From Zestomonas insulae (GTDB lineage Bacteria; Pseudomonadota; Gammaproteobacteria; Pseudomonadales; Pseudomonadaceae): DNA of 64,000 nt. The DNA lies in assembly GCF_016901015.1 (NCBI RefSeq), contig NZ_JAFEUP010000003.1:124001-188000 (forward strand), in the 5' to 3' direction. Shown piece after piece: positions 35,526-44,548 of this stretch. How positions within the stretch are numbered: the first letter of the stretch is position 1; the number at the start of each line of letters is the position of its first letter. The notes beneath the pieces were generated by a model that was not told where the DNA came from, searched no databases, and saw only the letters and a list, made by a program, of their open reading frames with translations. The translations under genes and the position numbers were made by a program.

Positions 35526-38500
35526 TCAGCGGGGCTTGGCGTCCTGGGTCGGAGCTGGTCGGGGCGGAGTGCTTTCCAGTACTGCTTCCTGGCCCTGCAG
35601 GTTCTTGACGAAGACGTCCACCTGGTTGAACGCCATTTCCACCCCGTGGATGCGGAACGCTTCGATGATCTTGTTGAGGATCTCGTCGGTCGCCGAGTTG
35701 CGGTCGCCCAGTTCGCGCACATGGAAGCGCAGTTCGTGGTCGAATGTGCTGGCGCTGACGTTGAGGAAGTACAGCAGCGGCTCGGGATCGCGCAGCACCC
35801 GGGCGTTTTCCAGGCAGGCCTGCATCATCAGCTTGCGCGCCAGCGGCAGGTCGGTCTCGTAGGCCAGGCCGATCTTGATGGTGACGCGGGTAACGGTGTC
35901 GGTCAGCGACCAGTTGATCAGTTGGTCGGTGATGAAGTTCTGGTTGGGGACGATGATTTCCTTACGGTCGAAGTCGGTGATGGTCGTGGCGCGGATGCGG
36001 ATCTTGCTGACCGTGCCGGACAGCGCGCCGATGGTCACCACGTCGCCGATGCGCATCGGCCGCTCGAACAGGATGATCAGGCCGGAGACGAAGTTGGCGA
36101 AGATCGCCTGCAGGCCGAAACCGATACCCACCGACAGCGCCGCCGCCAGCCATTGCAGCTTGTCCCAGCTGACCCCCAGGGTGGACAGCGTGGACACCGT
36201 GCCGAAGCCGATGATCACGTAGGACAGCAAGGTGGTGGTGGCGTAGGCGCTGCCCTGGGCCAGACTCAGGCGCGACAGCACCAGCACCTCGAGCAGGCCG
36301 GGCAGGTTGCGCGCCAGGGCCACGGTGATGCCGAGGATAACCAGTGCGCCGAGCAGGCCAGCGAGGCTCAGCGGCACCTGCGTAGCAGCCGCGCCGGTGC
36401 CGCTGGTGTACTGGTAGAGGGTGATGTTGTCGAGGTAGGCGAACACCGAGATCAGGTCGGCCCACACCCAGTACAGCGAGACGATGAACGCCGCCAGCAG
36501 CGCCAGACTGATCAGGCGCAGCGACTGCTGGTTGACCTGCTCGATGTCCAGGGTCGGCTCCTCGACCACCTCGCCGTCGCCACCGTCTTTGACCTGTGCC
36601 TGGCGCTTGGCCAGGGCACGCTGGTAGGCCAGGCGCCGCGCCGCGACGCTCAGGCCGCGCACCAGGGTGGCCTCGATGACCAGCCACAGCATCAGCAGGT
36701 AGAGGGTGTCGATCAGTCGGTCGCTGAGCTTCAGCGCGGTGTAGTAGTAGCCGGCGCCGACCGCGATGAACAGCGCCACCGGCAGCGCGGTGAAGGCCAG
36801 GCCGAGCAGCAGGCGGAACGCCGAGGCGCGCTCGCGGGTCGGTGGGTCGAGCAGCAGCTTGGCCATCAGCCAGGTCATCAGCGTGTAGCAGGTCAGCACC
36901 ACGGCGATGCCGATGATGTCGTCGGCCAGCGAATCCGGCTGGTGCTCGGCGAAGGTCACCACCGCGACCAGGGCCATCACCACCGCACCGAAGCGCCGCA
37001 CCTGGGTGCGCAGGAACGCCACTTGCGGGCGCGGCCAGTGGAAGTGCAGCTCGGCCACCCCGGACGGGGCGAGCACCCGGTAGGCGGTGTAGAACATCAG
37101 CCAGGCGCGGGCCATCTCGATCAGCGCGGCGCCGAGGGCGACGTTCTGCCCGCGCGCGTCGGCCTGCAGGGCGAAACCGGCCAGGCCGAGCAGCATGGTG
37201 CCGGGCAGCGCCAGCAGCAGGTTGAACAGCAGCGCCATCGGCGTGTGCAGCTGGCTGTCGTGCTTGTAGTGGCCGATGTCCTGGTGAAGGCTGGTGAGCT
37301 TCTGCATCAGGTAGCGGCGCCGCCACAGCAGTACGCCGATCACCAGCAGCAGCGGCAGGAATACCAGCGGTCGGTCGATCAGGCCGGCGCCCAGTTGTTT
37401 CACCGCTGATCCCCAGGCCACGCTGCTCAGCTGCTGCTCGAACATGCGCTTGGCGCCCTTCAGCCAGGCCCAGTCGATCGGCTTGTTGCTGGGAATCCAG
37501 AACATCTGTTCGTCGAGGGTCTTGCGCAGGGTCTGCGCGGTGCCCTGCAGCTGTTTCTGGTTGAGCTGCAGGGTTATCGACTCGTTGAGCAGCGCGCTCA
37601 TCTCTCGGTTGAGACGCTCAAGCAGGTCGCTGCGGGTGGCGATCAGGTCGTTGAGGGTGCTGCGCATTTCCGCCGTGACCTGCTCTGGCGGCTGCTTGGC
37701 GAGAATCTCGTCGACCAGCTCCTTGGGATTGCTCAGCTGCTCGCGCTGCTGATTGATCTCGAACTGGTAGAGGCGGATGTCGGCGATTTCGTCGGCCAGG
37801 TCGCGGTCGACCTTGATGGTCGGTAGCGCCTGCTTCTGCTGGTAGAGGATCTTGGCCAGCAGCAGGCTGCCCTGCAGCACGCTGATCTGCTCGTCGAGGG
37901 CCTGGTCGACCTGGTTGAGGTTGTCCAGCTGCTGCTTGGTTTCCAGGTTCTTGCGGGTCAGCTGGTTGAGCCGTTCGGTGGAGCGCAGCAGGTAGTCGGA
38001 CAGCTTGAGGTTGGTTTCGCTCTGCACGGCGAGGAAGTTGTCACCGCCGGTCTTCTGCGCCTCGCGCGACAGCTCGGCCACGGTGCGTTCGGACTGCGCG
38101 CGGCGCTGGTCGTTGATCAGCGACTGCAGCACCAGGCTCTCCTGCTCGGCGCGGCGGATGCGCTCCTCGAGCAGGTCGTGGCGGGCGTTGCCGAGGTCCT
38201 GCAGTAGGCTGTTGCCGGCCAGCTCCTCGCGGCGCAGCTGCATCTTGGCGGCCAGCGCGGCCAGCTCGGCGTTGAGCTGCGCGCGCTGGTCATTGCTCAG
38301 CGGTTTGCCCTGCTCCTTGCCGAGCTTGAGGATGCTGTTGATCTGCTGGGTGCGCGTCTGGCTGTCGCTGATTTCCGCCTGGGCGCGCTCGGGGCGGGTC
38401 TGCGCGGTGACGATCAGGCTGTTGGCGGCGGCCAGCTCCTGCTGCCATTCGGCGAGCTGGTTGTTGCGGTCGGCCAGCTGCTGGTCGAGCTGCGCCACCG

Positions 38501-38840
38501 TATTGCCGGCGAAGCGTTTGGCCGGATCGCTGGCCGGCGAGTTGTTCAGGCGCGCCAGCTCGCGCTGCGACTCCAGCACCTGGCGCGGCGCGCCGGCCAG
38601 CTGCTGGCGCAACTGGGTGAGGGCCTTGCTGCTGGCGTCGCGTTCGTCGAGCAGCGCCAGGGTCTTTTCCAGCACCTGCTTGAGCGGTTGCGCCTCGGCG
38701 TCGGGCAGCTTGCGCTCGGCCAGGCTGTCGAGGCTGCGTTGCACCTCGTCGCGGTTGGGCGCGTCGGCGGCATGCAGCGGTTGCAGGGCGAGGCCGAGGC
38801 TGAGCAGGGCGGCAGCGAAGAAAGTACGCAGAAGGGGCAT
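35526..38840 (-). CDS. MscK/KefA-like mechanosensitive channel
   Basis: The product has 1104 residues. A signal peptide (residues 1-24) precedes a long periplasmic region (about 25-470) rich in Gln, Leu and Arg with repeated coiled-coil heptads. About eleven membrane segments span 480-870. The C-terminal MscS pore and beta domains contain SVGIGFGLQAIFANFVSG, then FERPMRIGDVV and IIVPNQNFITDQLINWS. Channels of this type open on membrane stretch during osmotic downshock. This layout is that of MscK/KefA (1120 residues in E. coli) or MscM; the paralogues cannot be told apart here. It is a single gene after the NhaP2-like antiporter, 104 bp away. Confidence 0.92.
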   Translation of the reverse strand: MPLLRTFFAAALLSLGLALQPLHAADAPNRDEVQRSLDSLAERKLPDAEAQPLKQVLEKTLALLDERDASSKALTQLRQQLAGAPRQVLESQRELARLNNSPASDPAKRFAGNTVAQLDQQLADRNNQLAEWQQELAAANSLIVTAQTRPERAQAEISDSQTRTQQINSILKLGKEQGKPLSNDQRAQLNAELAALAAKMQLRREELAGNSLLQDLGNARHDLLEERIRRAEQESLVLQSLINDQRRAQSERTVAELSREAQKTGGDNFLAVQSETNLKLSDYLLRSTERLNQLTRKNLETKQQLDNLNQVDQALDEQISVLQGSLLLAKILYQQKQALPTIKVDRDLADEIADIRLYQFEINQQREQLSNPKELVDEILAKQPPEQVTAEMRSTLNDLIATRSDLLERLNREMSALLNESITLQLNQKQLQGTAQTLRKTLDEQMFWIPSNKPIDWAWLKGAKRMFEQQLSSVAWGSAVKQLGAGLIDRPLVFLPLLLVIGVLLWRRRYLMQKLTSLHQDIGHYKHDSQLHTPMALLFNLLLALPGTMLLGLAGFALQADARGQNVALGAALIEMARAWLMFYTAYRVLAPSGVAELHFHWPRPQVAFLRTQVRRFGAVVMALVAVVTFAEHQPDSLADDIIGIAVVLTCYTLMTWLMAKLLLDPPTRERASAFRLLLGLAFTALPVALFIAVGAGYYYTALKLSDRLIDTLYLLMLWLVIEATLVRGLSVAARRLAYQRALAKRQAQVKDGGDGEVVEEPTLDIEQVNQQSLRLISLALLAAFIVSLYWVWADLISVFAYLDNITLYQYTSGTGAAATQVPLSLAGLLGALVILGITVALARNLPGLLEVLVLSRLSLAQGSAYATTTLLSYVIIGFGTVSTLSTLGVSWDKLQWLAAALSVGIGFGLQAIFANFVSGLIILFERPMRIGDVVTIGALSGTVSKIRIRATTITDFDRKEIIVPNQNFITDQLINWSLTDTVTRVTIKIGLAYETDLPLARKLMMQACLENARVLRDPEPLLYFLNVSASTFDHELRFHVRELGDRNSATDEILNKIIEAFRIHGVEMAFNQVDVFVKNLQGQEAVLESTPPRPAPTQDAKPR

Positions 38841-38944
38841 GGGTGCGAGTCGTAGGCTGGGTTGCGATGCAGTTTAACAGGCCGCCGGCGAAGCACCCGG
38901 TGCGCCGGCGCGAGCGCGTCGGGGCGGGGTGGTGCGCGGCCTGC

Positions 38945-40690
38945 TCAGAGGAACAATCCGGGCCCGGGGCGGGCGCCGTCGGGGAATTTGACGCCGATCT
39001 TGCGGATCTTGTTCCCTTCCATCACCGCCACGGTCCAGGTCAGGCCGTTCCACTCGACCTGGTCGCCGATTACCGGCGCGCCGCCGATCTCGTGGGTGAT
39101 GAAGCGCGCCAGCGGCTGGCTGCCGTCCACGTCGCCGAGCTTGAGGCCGTACAGCGCAGCGACCGCGCGCAGTTCGGCATCGCCCTCGAGGACGAAGTCG
39201 CCGAAGAAGCGCAGGTCCTGGCCGCGCTTGGGCGCCTGGCTGAACAGCTTGCCGAGCGCTGGCAGGTCGTGTTCGTGGCCGATCACACAGAGGATGTCGG
39301 CGGCCTCCAGGGTGGTACTGCCGGACGGGTGGAGCAGGTCGCGGCCGCGGAACAGCGCGGCGACGCGAGTGCCCTCGGGCATCTTCAGCTCGCGCAGCGG
39401 CGCGCCGATGCACCACTTCTCGGCGCCGAGGCGGTAGACGAACAGCTCCCACTCGCTGGTCGGGTGGACTTCCAGGCCGGCGCGGGAGATCGGCGCCGGC
39501 TCCGGCGGCACAGTGACGCGCAGCAGCTTGGCCGCCCACGGCAGGCTGGTGCCCTGCACCAGCAGCGAGACCAGGACGATGAAGAACGCCAGGTTGAAGT
39601 ACAGCTGGGCGTGCTCGAGGCCGGCCATCAGCGGGAACACCGCGAGAATGATCGGCACCGCGCCGCGAAGGCCGACCCAGGCGATGAAGCCTTTCTCACG
39701 GTCGTGGAAGGCCTTGAACGGCCACAGGCCGATGATCACCGACAGCGGCCGGGCGATGACGATCATCCACAGCGCAAGGCCGAGCGCCGGCAAGGCGATC
39801 GGCAGCAGGTCGTGCGGAGTGACCAGCAGGCCGAGGACCAGGAACATGCCGATCTGTGCCAGCCAGGCCATGCCGTCGAGCATGTGCAGGATGCTGTGCC
39901 GCGAACGGATCGGCTGGTTGCCGAGCACCAGGCCGCACAGGTAGGCGGCGAGGATGCCGCTGCCGTGCAGGGCGTTGGTCAGGGCGAAGATCAGCAGGCC
40001 GCCGCTGACCACCAGCAAGGGGTAAAGGCCGTGCGCCAGGTGGATGCGGTTGATCAGCTTGAGCAGCAGCCAGCCGCCGCCGAGTCCGAGCACCGCGCCG
40101 GTGCCGAATTCGCGCAGCAGGTGGGTGAGGAACGACAGGTCGACGCTGTGCTGCCCCTTGGCGAGCATGTCGATCAGGGTCACGGTGAGGAACACCGCCA
40201 TCGGGTCGTTGCTGCCCGACTCGATCTCCAGGGTGGCGTTGACCCGTTCGTTGAGGCCCTTGCCACCGAGCAGCGAGAACACCGCAGCGGCGTCGGTGGA
40301 GCCGACGATGGCGCCGATCAGCAGGCCCTGCATGAGGTTCAGGTTGAACAGCCAGGCGGCGGCCATGCCGGTCAGCCCGGTGGTAATCAGCACCCCGACG
40401 GTGGCCAGCGACAGCGCCGGGCCGAGCGCCACGCGGAAGCTCGACACGCGGGTACGCAGACCACCGTCGAGGAGGATCACCGCCAGTGCCAGGTTGCCGA
40501 CCAGGTAGGCCAGCGGGTAATTGCTGAAGCCGATGCCGCCCGGACCGTCGACCCCGGCGACCATGCCGACGGTGAGGATGATCACCAGGATCGGAATGCC
40601 GAGGCGCGAGGACACCGAACTCACCAGGATGCTTGCTCCCACCAGCAGTGCGCCGATCAGGAACAGGTTGTTGATGGCGCTTGCATCCAA
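38945..40690 (-). CDS. nhaP2: K+/H+ (Na+/H+) antiporter of the NhaP2/CvrA type
   Basis: The 581-residue CPA1 antiporter has about twelve membrane segments in residues 1-395. The family sequences [22 protein letters not shown] and [14 protein letters not shown] carry the conserved acidic residues of the ion path. A TrkA-C/RCK_C domain (about 400-490) and a CorC/HlyC-type C-terminal domain (about 500-575) are cytoplasmic regulators. I choose a TTG at 40690 because the protein then begins as E. coli NhaP2 does ([10 protein letters not shown]. coli MDATTI) and GGAG lies nine bases ahead. An ATG at 40726 would add 12 residues. P. aeruginosa homologues have about 580 residues. Confidence 0.88.
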   Translation of the reverse strand: MDASAINNLFLIGALLVGASILVSSVSSRLGIPILVIILTVGMVAGVDGPGGIGFSNYPLAYLVGNLALAVILLDGGLRTRVSSFRVALGPALSLATVGVLITTGLTGMAAAWLFNLNLMQGLLIGAIVGSTDAAAVFSLLGGKGLNERVNATLEIESGSNDPMAVFLTVTLIDMLAKGQHSVDLSFLTHLLREFGTGAVLGLGGGWLLLKLINRIHLAHGLYPLLVVSGGLLIFALTNALHGSGILAAYLCGLVLGNQPIRSRHSILHMLDGMAWLAQIGMFLVLGLLVTPHDLLPIALPALGLALWMIVIARPLSVIIGLWPFKAFHDREKGFIAWVGLRGAVPIILAVFPLMAGLEHAQLYFNLAFFIVLVSLLVQGTSLPWAAKLLRVTVPPEPAPISRAGLEVHPTSEWELFVYRLGAEKWCIGAPLRELKMPEGTRVAALFRGRDLLHPSGSTTLEAADILCVIGHEHDLPALGKLFSQAPKRGQDLRFFGDFVLEGDAELRAVAALYGLKLGDVDGSQPLARFITHEIGGAPVIGDQVEWNGLTWTVAVMEGNKIRKIGVKFPDGARPGPGLFL

Positions 40691-40880
40691 GGGGCGGAAC
40701 TCCAGGCGAAAGGGGGCGTGTAGCATGGGGGAAATGTGCCGACGCGAGCGCCGATCTGGCCGGATTCTAACCTGCCGACAGCGCCCCGCGGCAAGCGCTT
40801 GCGGGGGCAAAGTAGACGGCAATCGGCGGGTAAAGTTCGCCGGCGCTGGCGCGGCGGCGCAATGTCACCCGCCACCACGC

Positions 40881-40905
40881 AAAAGCCCCGCACGGGGCGG
40901 GGCTT
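40881..40905 (-). terminator. Intrinsic terminator after the acyl-CoA dehydrogenase gene
   Basis: Read on the minus strand: AAGCCCCGC, a 5-nt loop, GCGGGGCTT and then TTTT in total (plus-strand AAAA at 40881-40884; stem 40883-40891 with 40897-40905). It lies 20 bp past the gene end. Confidence 0.85.
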
Positions 40906-40924
40906 GGCGGTCCGCTGCGGCGGC

Positions 40925-42727
40925 TTAGAACCAGGCGTCCTGCATGCCCAGGCAGGTGTCGTCGCGGGCTTCGAGGATGGCCAGTTCGTGGTGGCAGCTC
41001 GGCACTTCCCAGGTCAGGAAGTAACGCGCCGCCTGCAGCTTGCCGTGGTAGAAGTCGGCGTCCGCCGGGTTGCCGCCGGCCAGACCCTGCTCGGCGCGGA
41101 TCGCCTGCTCCAGCCAGCGCCAGCCGATCACCGTGTGGCCGAACACCTTGAGGTACAGCGCCGAGTTGGCCAGGGTGCGGTTGACCTTGCCGGCCATCAG
41201 ATCGCCGAGCAGCGACAGGGTCACCGCCTGCAGGCGATTGACCAGCTGCTCCAGCGGCTCGCGCAGGGCGGTCAGGCTGTCATGCGCGCTGGCGCGCTGG
41301 CAGGCGTCCTGGATCAGACGGATCAGCTGCTTGAGGCCGGCGCCGCCGTTCTGCATCAGCTTGCGGCCGAGCAGGTCGAGCGATTGGATGCCGTGGGTGC
41401 CTTCGTGGATCGGGTTGAGGCGGTTGTCGCGGTAGTACTGCTCGACCGGGTATTCGCGGGTGTAGCCGTGGCCACCGAGGATCTGGATGGCCAGCTCGTT
41501 GGCCTTCAGGCAGAACTCCGAGGGCCAGGATTTGACGATCGGGGTGAGCAGGTCGAGCAGCTCCAGGGCCTGCTGGCGCTGCTCCGCGCTGCCCAGCGTC
41601 TCGTGGTCGTCGACCAGCCGCGCGGCGTACAGGCCGAGGTCGAATGCGCCTTCGACATAGGCTTTCTGGGTCAGCAGCATGCGTCGCACGTCGGCGTGCT
41701 CGATGATCGGCACCTGCGCGGTGGTCGGGTCCTTGCCGTCCGGCAGGCGGCCCTGCGGGCGCTGGCGGGCGTATTCCAGGGAATACAGGTAGCCGGCGTA
41801 GCCGAGCATGATCGAGGTCATGCCGACACCGATCCGCGCGCCATTCATCATCTGGAACATGTACGACAGGCCCTTGTGCGGCTCACCGACCAGGTAGCCG
41901 ACGCACCCGCCGTTGTCGCCGAAGTTCAGCGCAGTGGACGTGGTGCCGCGCCAGCCCATCTTGTGGAACAGCCCGGCGAGGATCACGTCGTTGCGCGGGC
42001 CCAGCGAGCCGTCGGGGTTGACCAGGAACTTCGGCACGATGAACAGGCTGATGCCCTTCACCCCGGGCGGCGCGTCCGGCAGCTTGGCCAGCACCATGTG
42101 CACGATGTTGTCGCCCAGCGGGTGGTCGCCGCCGGAGATGAAGATCTTGTTGCCCTTGATCCGGTAGCTGCCATCGGCGTGCGGCTCGGCGCGGGTGCGC
42201 AGGTCCGACAGCGACGAGCCGGCGTGCGGCTCGGTGAGGGCCATGGTGCCGAAGAAGCGGCCGTCGATCATCGGCTGCAGGAACAGGCGCTTCTGCTCGT
42301 CGGTGCCGAACGATTCGATCAGGTGGCTGGCGCCGAGGCTCAGCGTGGCATACGAGGTGGTGGCCACGTTGGCGGCCTGGAAGTGCGCGTAGCAGGCCTG
42401 CGCCAGCAGGTGCGGCAGCTGCATGCCGCCGACCTCGAAGTCGCGCGAGGCGTTGAGGAAGCCGGCCTCGATGAAAGCGTCGACCGCCGGCTTGACCTCG
42501 GGGATCAGCTCCGCGGCGCCGTTGACGTACTGCGGCTCGTGCTCGTCGTTCTTGCGGTTGTGCGGGGCGAACAGCTCCTCGGCGATGCCGCGCGCGGTGC
42601 CCAGCGCTGCGTCGAAGGTCTCGCGGCTGTGCTCGGCGAAGCGCTCGCGTTGGGTCAGGGCTTCGGCGTCCAGCACCTCGTAGAGTTCGAAGGCCAGGTT
42701 GCGGGCGCTGAGCAGGGTCTCGGACAT
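40925..42727 (-). CDS. Acyl-CoA dehydrogenase
   Basis: This 600-residue FAD enzyme introduces the alpha-beta double bond into acyl-CoA thioesters. Family motifs include FFGTMALTEPHAGSSLSDLRT (FAD-binding), IKGNKIFISGGDH, and the C-terminal QILGGHGYTREYPVEQYYRDNRLNPIHEGTHGIQ region with the catalytic-base loop. An N-terminal acyl-CoA-DH N-type extension and a C-terminal DUF-type extension (after about residue 450) give 600 residues rather than the usual 380, as in the FadE5-like or long-chain class in Pseudomonas. Substrate length is not predictable from sequence. It is divergent from rlmJ. Confidence 0.9.
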   Translation of the reverse strand: MSETLLSARNLAFELYEVLDAEALTQRERFAEHSRETFDAALGTARGIAEELFAPHNRKNDEHEPQYVNGAAELIPEVKPAVDAFIEAGFLNASRDFEVGGMQLPHLLAQACYAHFQAANVATTSYATLSLGASHLIESFGTDEQKRLFLQPMIDGRFFGTMALTEPHAGSSLSDLRTRAEPHADGSYRIKGNKIFISGGDHPLGDNIVHMVLAKLPDAPPGVKGISLFIVPKFLVNPDGSLGPRNDVILAGLFHKMGWRGTTSTALNFGDNGGCVGYLVGEPHKGLSYMFQMMNGARIGVGMTSIMLGYAGYLYSLEYARQRPQGRLPDGKDPTTAQVPIIEHADVRRMLLTQKAYVEGAFDLGLYAARLVDDHETLGSAEQRQQALELLDLLTPIVKSWPSEFCLKANELAIQILGGHGYTREYPVEQYYRDNRLNPIHEGTHGIQSLDLLGRKLMQNGGAGLKQLIRLIQDACQRASAHDSLTALREPLEQLVNRLQAVTLSLLGDLMAGKVNRTLANSALYLKVFGHTVIGWRWLEQAIRAEQGLAGGNPADADFYHGKLQAARYFLTWEVPSCHHELAILEARDDTCLGMQDAWF

Positions 42728-42854
42728 GGGGACTTACCTCCAGTGGAATGCGCCGAGTCTATGTCGGTGAATATAGTGCGCCCACTACCATCGATAAGCG
42801 TGATAAAGGCGCCAAACCCGAGCGCTTCTGCGCCCGCGACTGCGCCGACCCGAA

Positions 42855-42863
42855 TGCTAGAAT
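42855..42863 (+). promoter_or_regulatory. Extended -10 promoter for rlmJ
   Basis: TGC directly before TAGAAT (42858-42863) forms an extended -10 element 24 bp ahead of the rlmJ ATG. No good -35 is seen, as is usual for extended -10 promoters. Confidence 0.4.
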
Positions 42864-42886
42864 CGGCGCCTCGCCAGGAGCCTGTC

Positions 42887-43798
42887 ATGAACTACCGCCA
42901 CGCCTTCCACGCCGGCAACCACGCCGATGTCCTCAAGCACCTCGTCCTGTCGCGGCTGATCGCCCTGCTGTCACGCAAGGAGGCACCGTTCGCCTACCTC
43001 GACAGCCACGCCGGGGTCGGCCTGTACGACCTGCTCGGCCCGCAGGCCAGCCGCACCGATGAGTGGCGCGACGGCATCGCGCGGCTGTGGCAGGGCGAGG
43101 CGCCGGCGCTGGCCGACGACTACCTGGCGGTGCTGCAGGCACTCAACCCGAACGGCGCGCTGCGTTACTACCCCGGTTCGCCGGAGCTGGCGCGCCAGCT
43201 CAGCCGCGCCCAGGAACGCCTGGTGCTCAACGAGAAGCACCCGGAGGATGGCCGTCTGCTCAAGGACAACATGAGTGGCGACCGCCGCGTCACCGTGCGC
43301 CTCGGCGAAGGCTGGCACATCCCGCGCGCGCTGCTGCCGGCGCCGGAAAAGCGCGCGTTGTTCCTCATCGATCCGCCGTTCGAACAGAGCGACGAGCTGG
43401 AACGTTGCGTGGTGGCGCTGGAAGAAGCCATCGGGCGCATGCGCCAGACCGTGGTGGCGATCTGGTACCCGATCAAGTCGCTGGCCCAGTTGCGGCGCTT
43501 CTACCAGGACCTGGAGAAGAGCGGCGCGCCCAAGCTGCTGCGCGCCGAGCTGTATGTGCACGCACCGAACGACGCCGGGCGGCTCAGCGGCTCCGGGCTG
43601 GCGATCGCCAACCCGCCGTGGGGCCTGGAAGAAGAGCTGCGTGAGCTGCTGCCCTGGCTGGCCGGTGTGCTGGCGCAGAGTGAAGGCGGCTGGCGCCTGG
43701 ACTGGCTGATCGACGAAGCGCCCAGCCCAGCGCCGGTCGCGCCCGCCGTACCCGGCAAGGCCAAGGCCAAAGGCAAGGGCGGCAAGGCGCCGCGCTGA
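42887..43798 (+). CDS. rlmJ: 23S rRNA (adenine2030-N6)-methyltransferase RlmJ
   Basis: RlmJ uses SAM to methylate A2030 of 23S rRNA. It has 303 residues starting [18 protein letters not shown], the family N-terminus. The SAM site is [13 protein letters not shown] and the catalytic N6-adenine motif is DPPFE ([14 protein letters not shown]). The frame is open far upstream, but this ATG with CAGGAG seven bases ahead is the family start. The last 40 residues, beyond the E. coli length (280), form a Pro/Ala and then Lys/Gly-rich tail ([13 protein letters not shown]) that may bind RNA. Confidence 0.95.
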   Translation: MNYRHAFHAGNHADVLKHLVLSRLIALLSRKEAPFAYLDSHAGVGLYDLLGPQASRTDEWRDGIARLWQGEAPALADDYLAVLQALNPNGALRYYPGSPELARQLSRAQERLVLNEKHPEDGRLLKDNMSGDRRVTVRLGEGWHIPRALLPAPEKRALFLIDPPFEQSDELERCVVALEEAIGRMRQTVVAIWYPIKSLAQLRRFYQDLEKSGAPKLLRAELYVHAPNDAGRLSGSGLAIANPPWGLEEELRELLPWLAGVLAQSEGGWRLDWLIDEAPSPAPVAPAVPGKAKAKGKGGKAPR

Positions 43799-43808
43799 GC
43801 GCCGCCGG

Positions 43809-44456
43809 CTAGGCTGGCAGGCAGACCCCGGTGCCGCTCAGCCCGCAGTAGCCGCCGGGGTTCTTCGCCAGGTACTGCTGGTGATAGCCCTCGGCGTAGT
43901 AGAACGGCGGCGCCGCGGCGATTTCCGTGGTGATCGCGCCGAAGCCGTTGCGCTGCAGCTCAGCCTGGAACGCCTCACGGCTGGCCTCGGCGGCAGCTAG
44001 CTGCTCGGCGCCGTAGCAGTAGATCGCCGAGCGGTACTGGGTGCCGAGGTCGTTGCCCTGGCGCATGCCCTGGGTCGGGTTGTGCACTTCCCAGAACAGC
44101 TTGAGCAGCTGCGCGTAGCTGATCAGCTGCGGGTCAAACACCACCAGCACCACCTCGGTATGCCCGGTCAGCCCGGAACACACTTCCTCGTAGCTGGGGT
44201 TGGGGGTCAGGCCGCCGGCGTAACCGGCAGCGGTGCTCCACACCCCGGGCTGCTGCCAGAAGCGCCGCTCGGCGCCCCAGAAACAACCGAGACCGAACAC
44301 CGCCTGCTGCAGGCCGGCGGGAAACGGCCCTTGCAGCGGATGGCCGTTGACCTGGTGCTTGGCCGGCACCGGCATCGGCGTGTCGCGCCCAGGGAGCGCC
44401 TGGTCGGCGTCGGGCAGGGCCTGTTTGTGGACGAGTATTTGCGAGCGCAGGACCAT
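43809..44456 (-). CDS. msrA: Peptide methionine-S-sulfoxide reductase MsrA
   Basis: MsrA reduces the S-epimer of methionine sulfoxide in oxidised proteins. The 215 residues are the length of the P. aeruginosa protein. The active-site motif GCFWGAE places the catalytic Cys at residue 58; the resolving cysteines are in the C-terminal [11 protein letters not shown]. Other family marks are [15 protein letters not shown] and [12 protein letters not shown]. It is convergent with rlmJ (10-bp gap) and downstream of dipA (92-bp gap, same strand). Confidence 0.97.
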   Translation of the reverse strand: MVLRSQILVHKQALPDADQALPGRDTPMPVPAKHQVNGHPLQGPFPAGLQQAVFGLGCFWGAERRFWQQPGVWSTAAGYAGGLTPNPSYEEVCSGLTGHTEVVLVVFDPQLISYAQLLKLFWEVHNPTQGMRQGNDLGTQYRSAIYCYGAEQLAAAEASREAFQAELQRNGFGAITTEIAAAPPFYYAEGYHQQYLAKNPGGYCGLSGTGVCLPA

Positions 44457-44548
44457 GGCGGTTCCTCGGCGGGGCGAAAGGGGGTGGCGGCGGTTACCAG
44501 CCAGCTTACACCCGAGATCGGGGCGGCTCGCCGTGTTTCAAGGGCGGC

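Noticed and set aside
38843..42886. Long plus-strand frames opposite the antiporter and acyl-CoA dehydrogenase, one running into rlmJ
   Set aside because: Only the last 303 codons (from 42887) match RlmJ; the rest is antisense to real genes.
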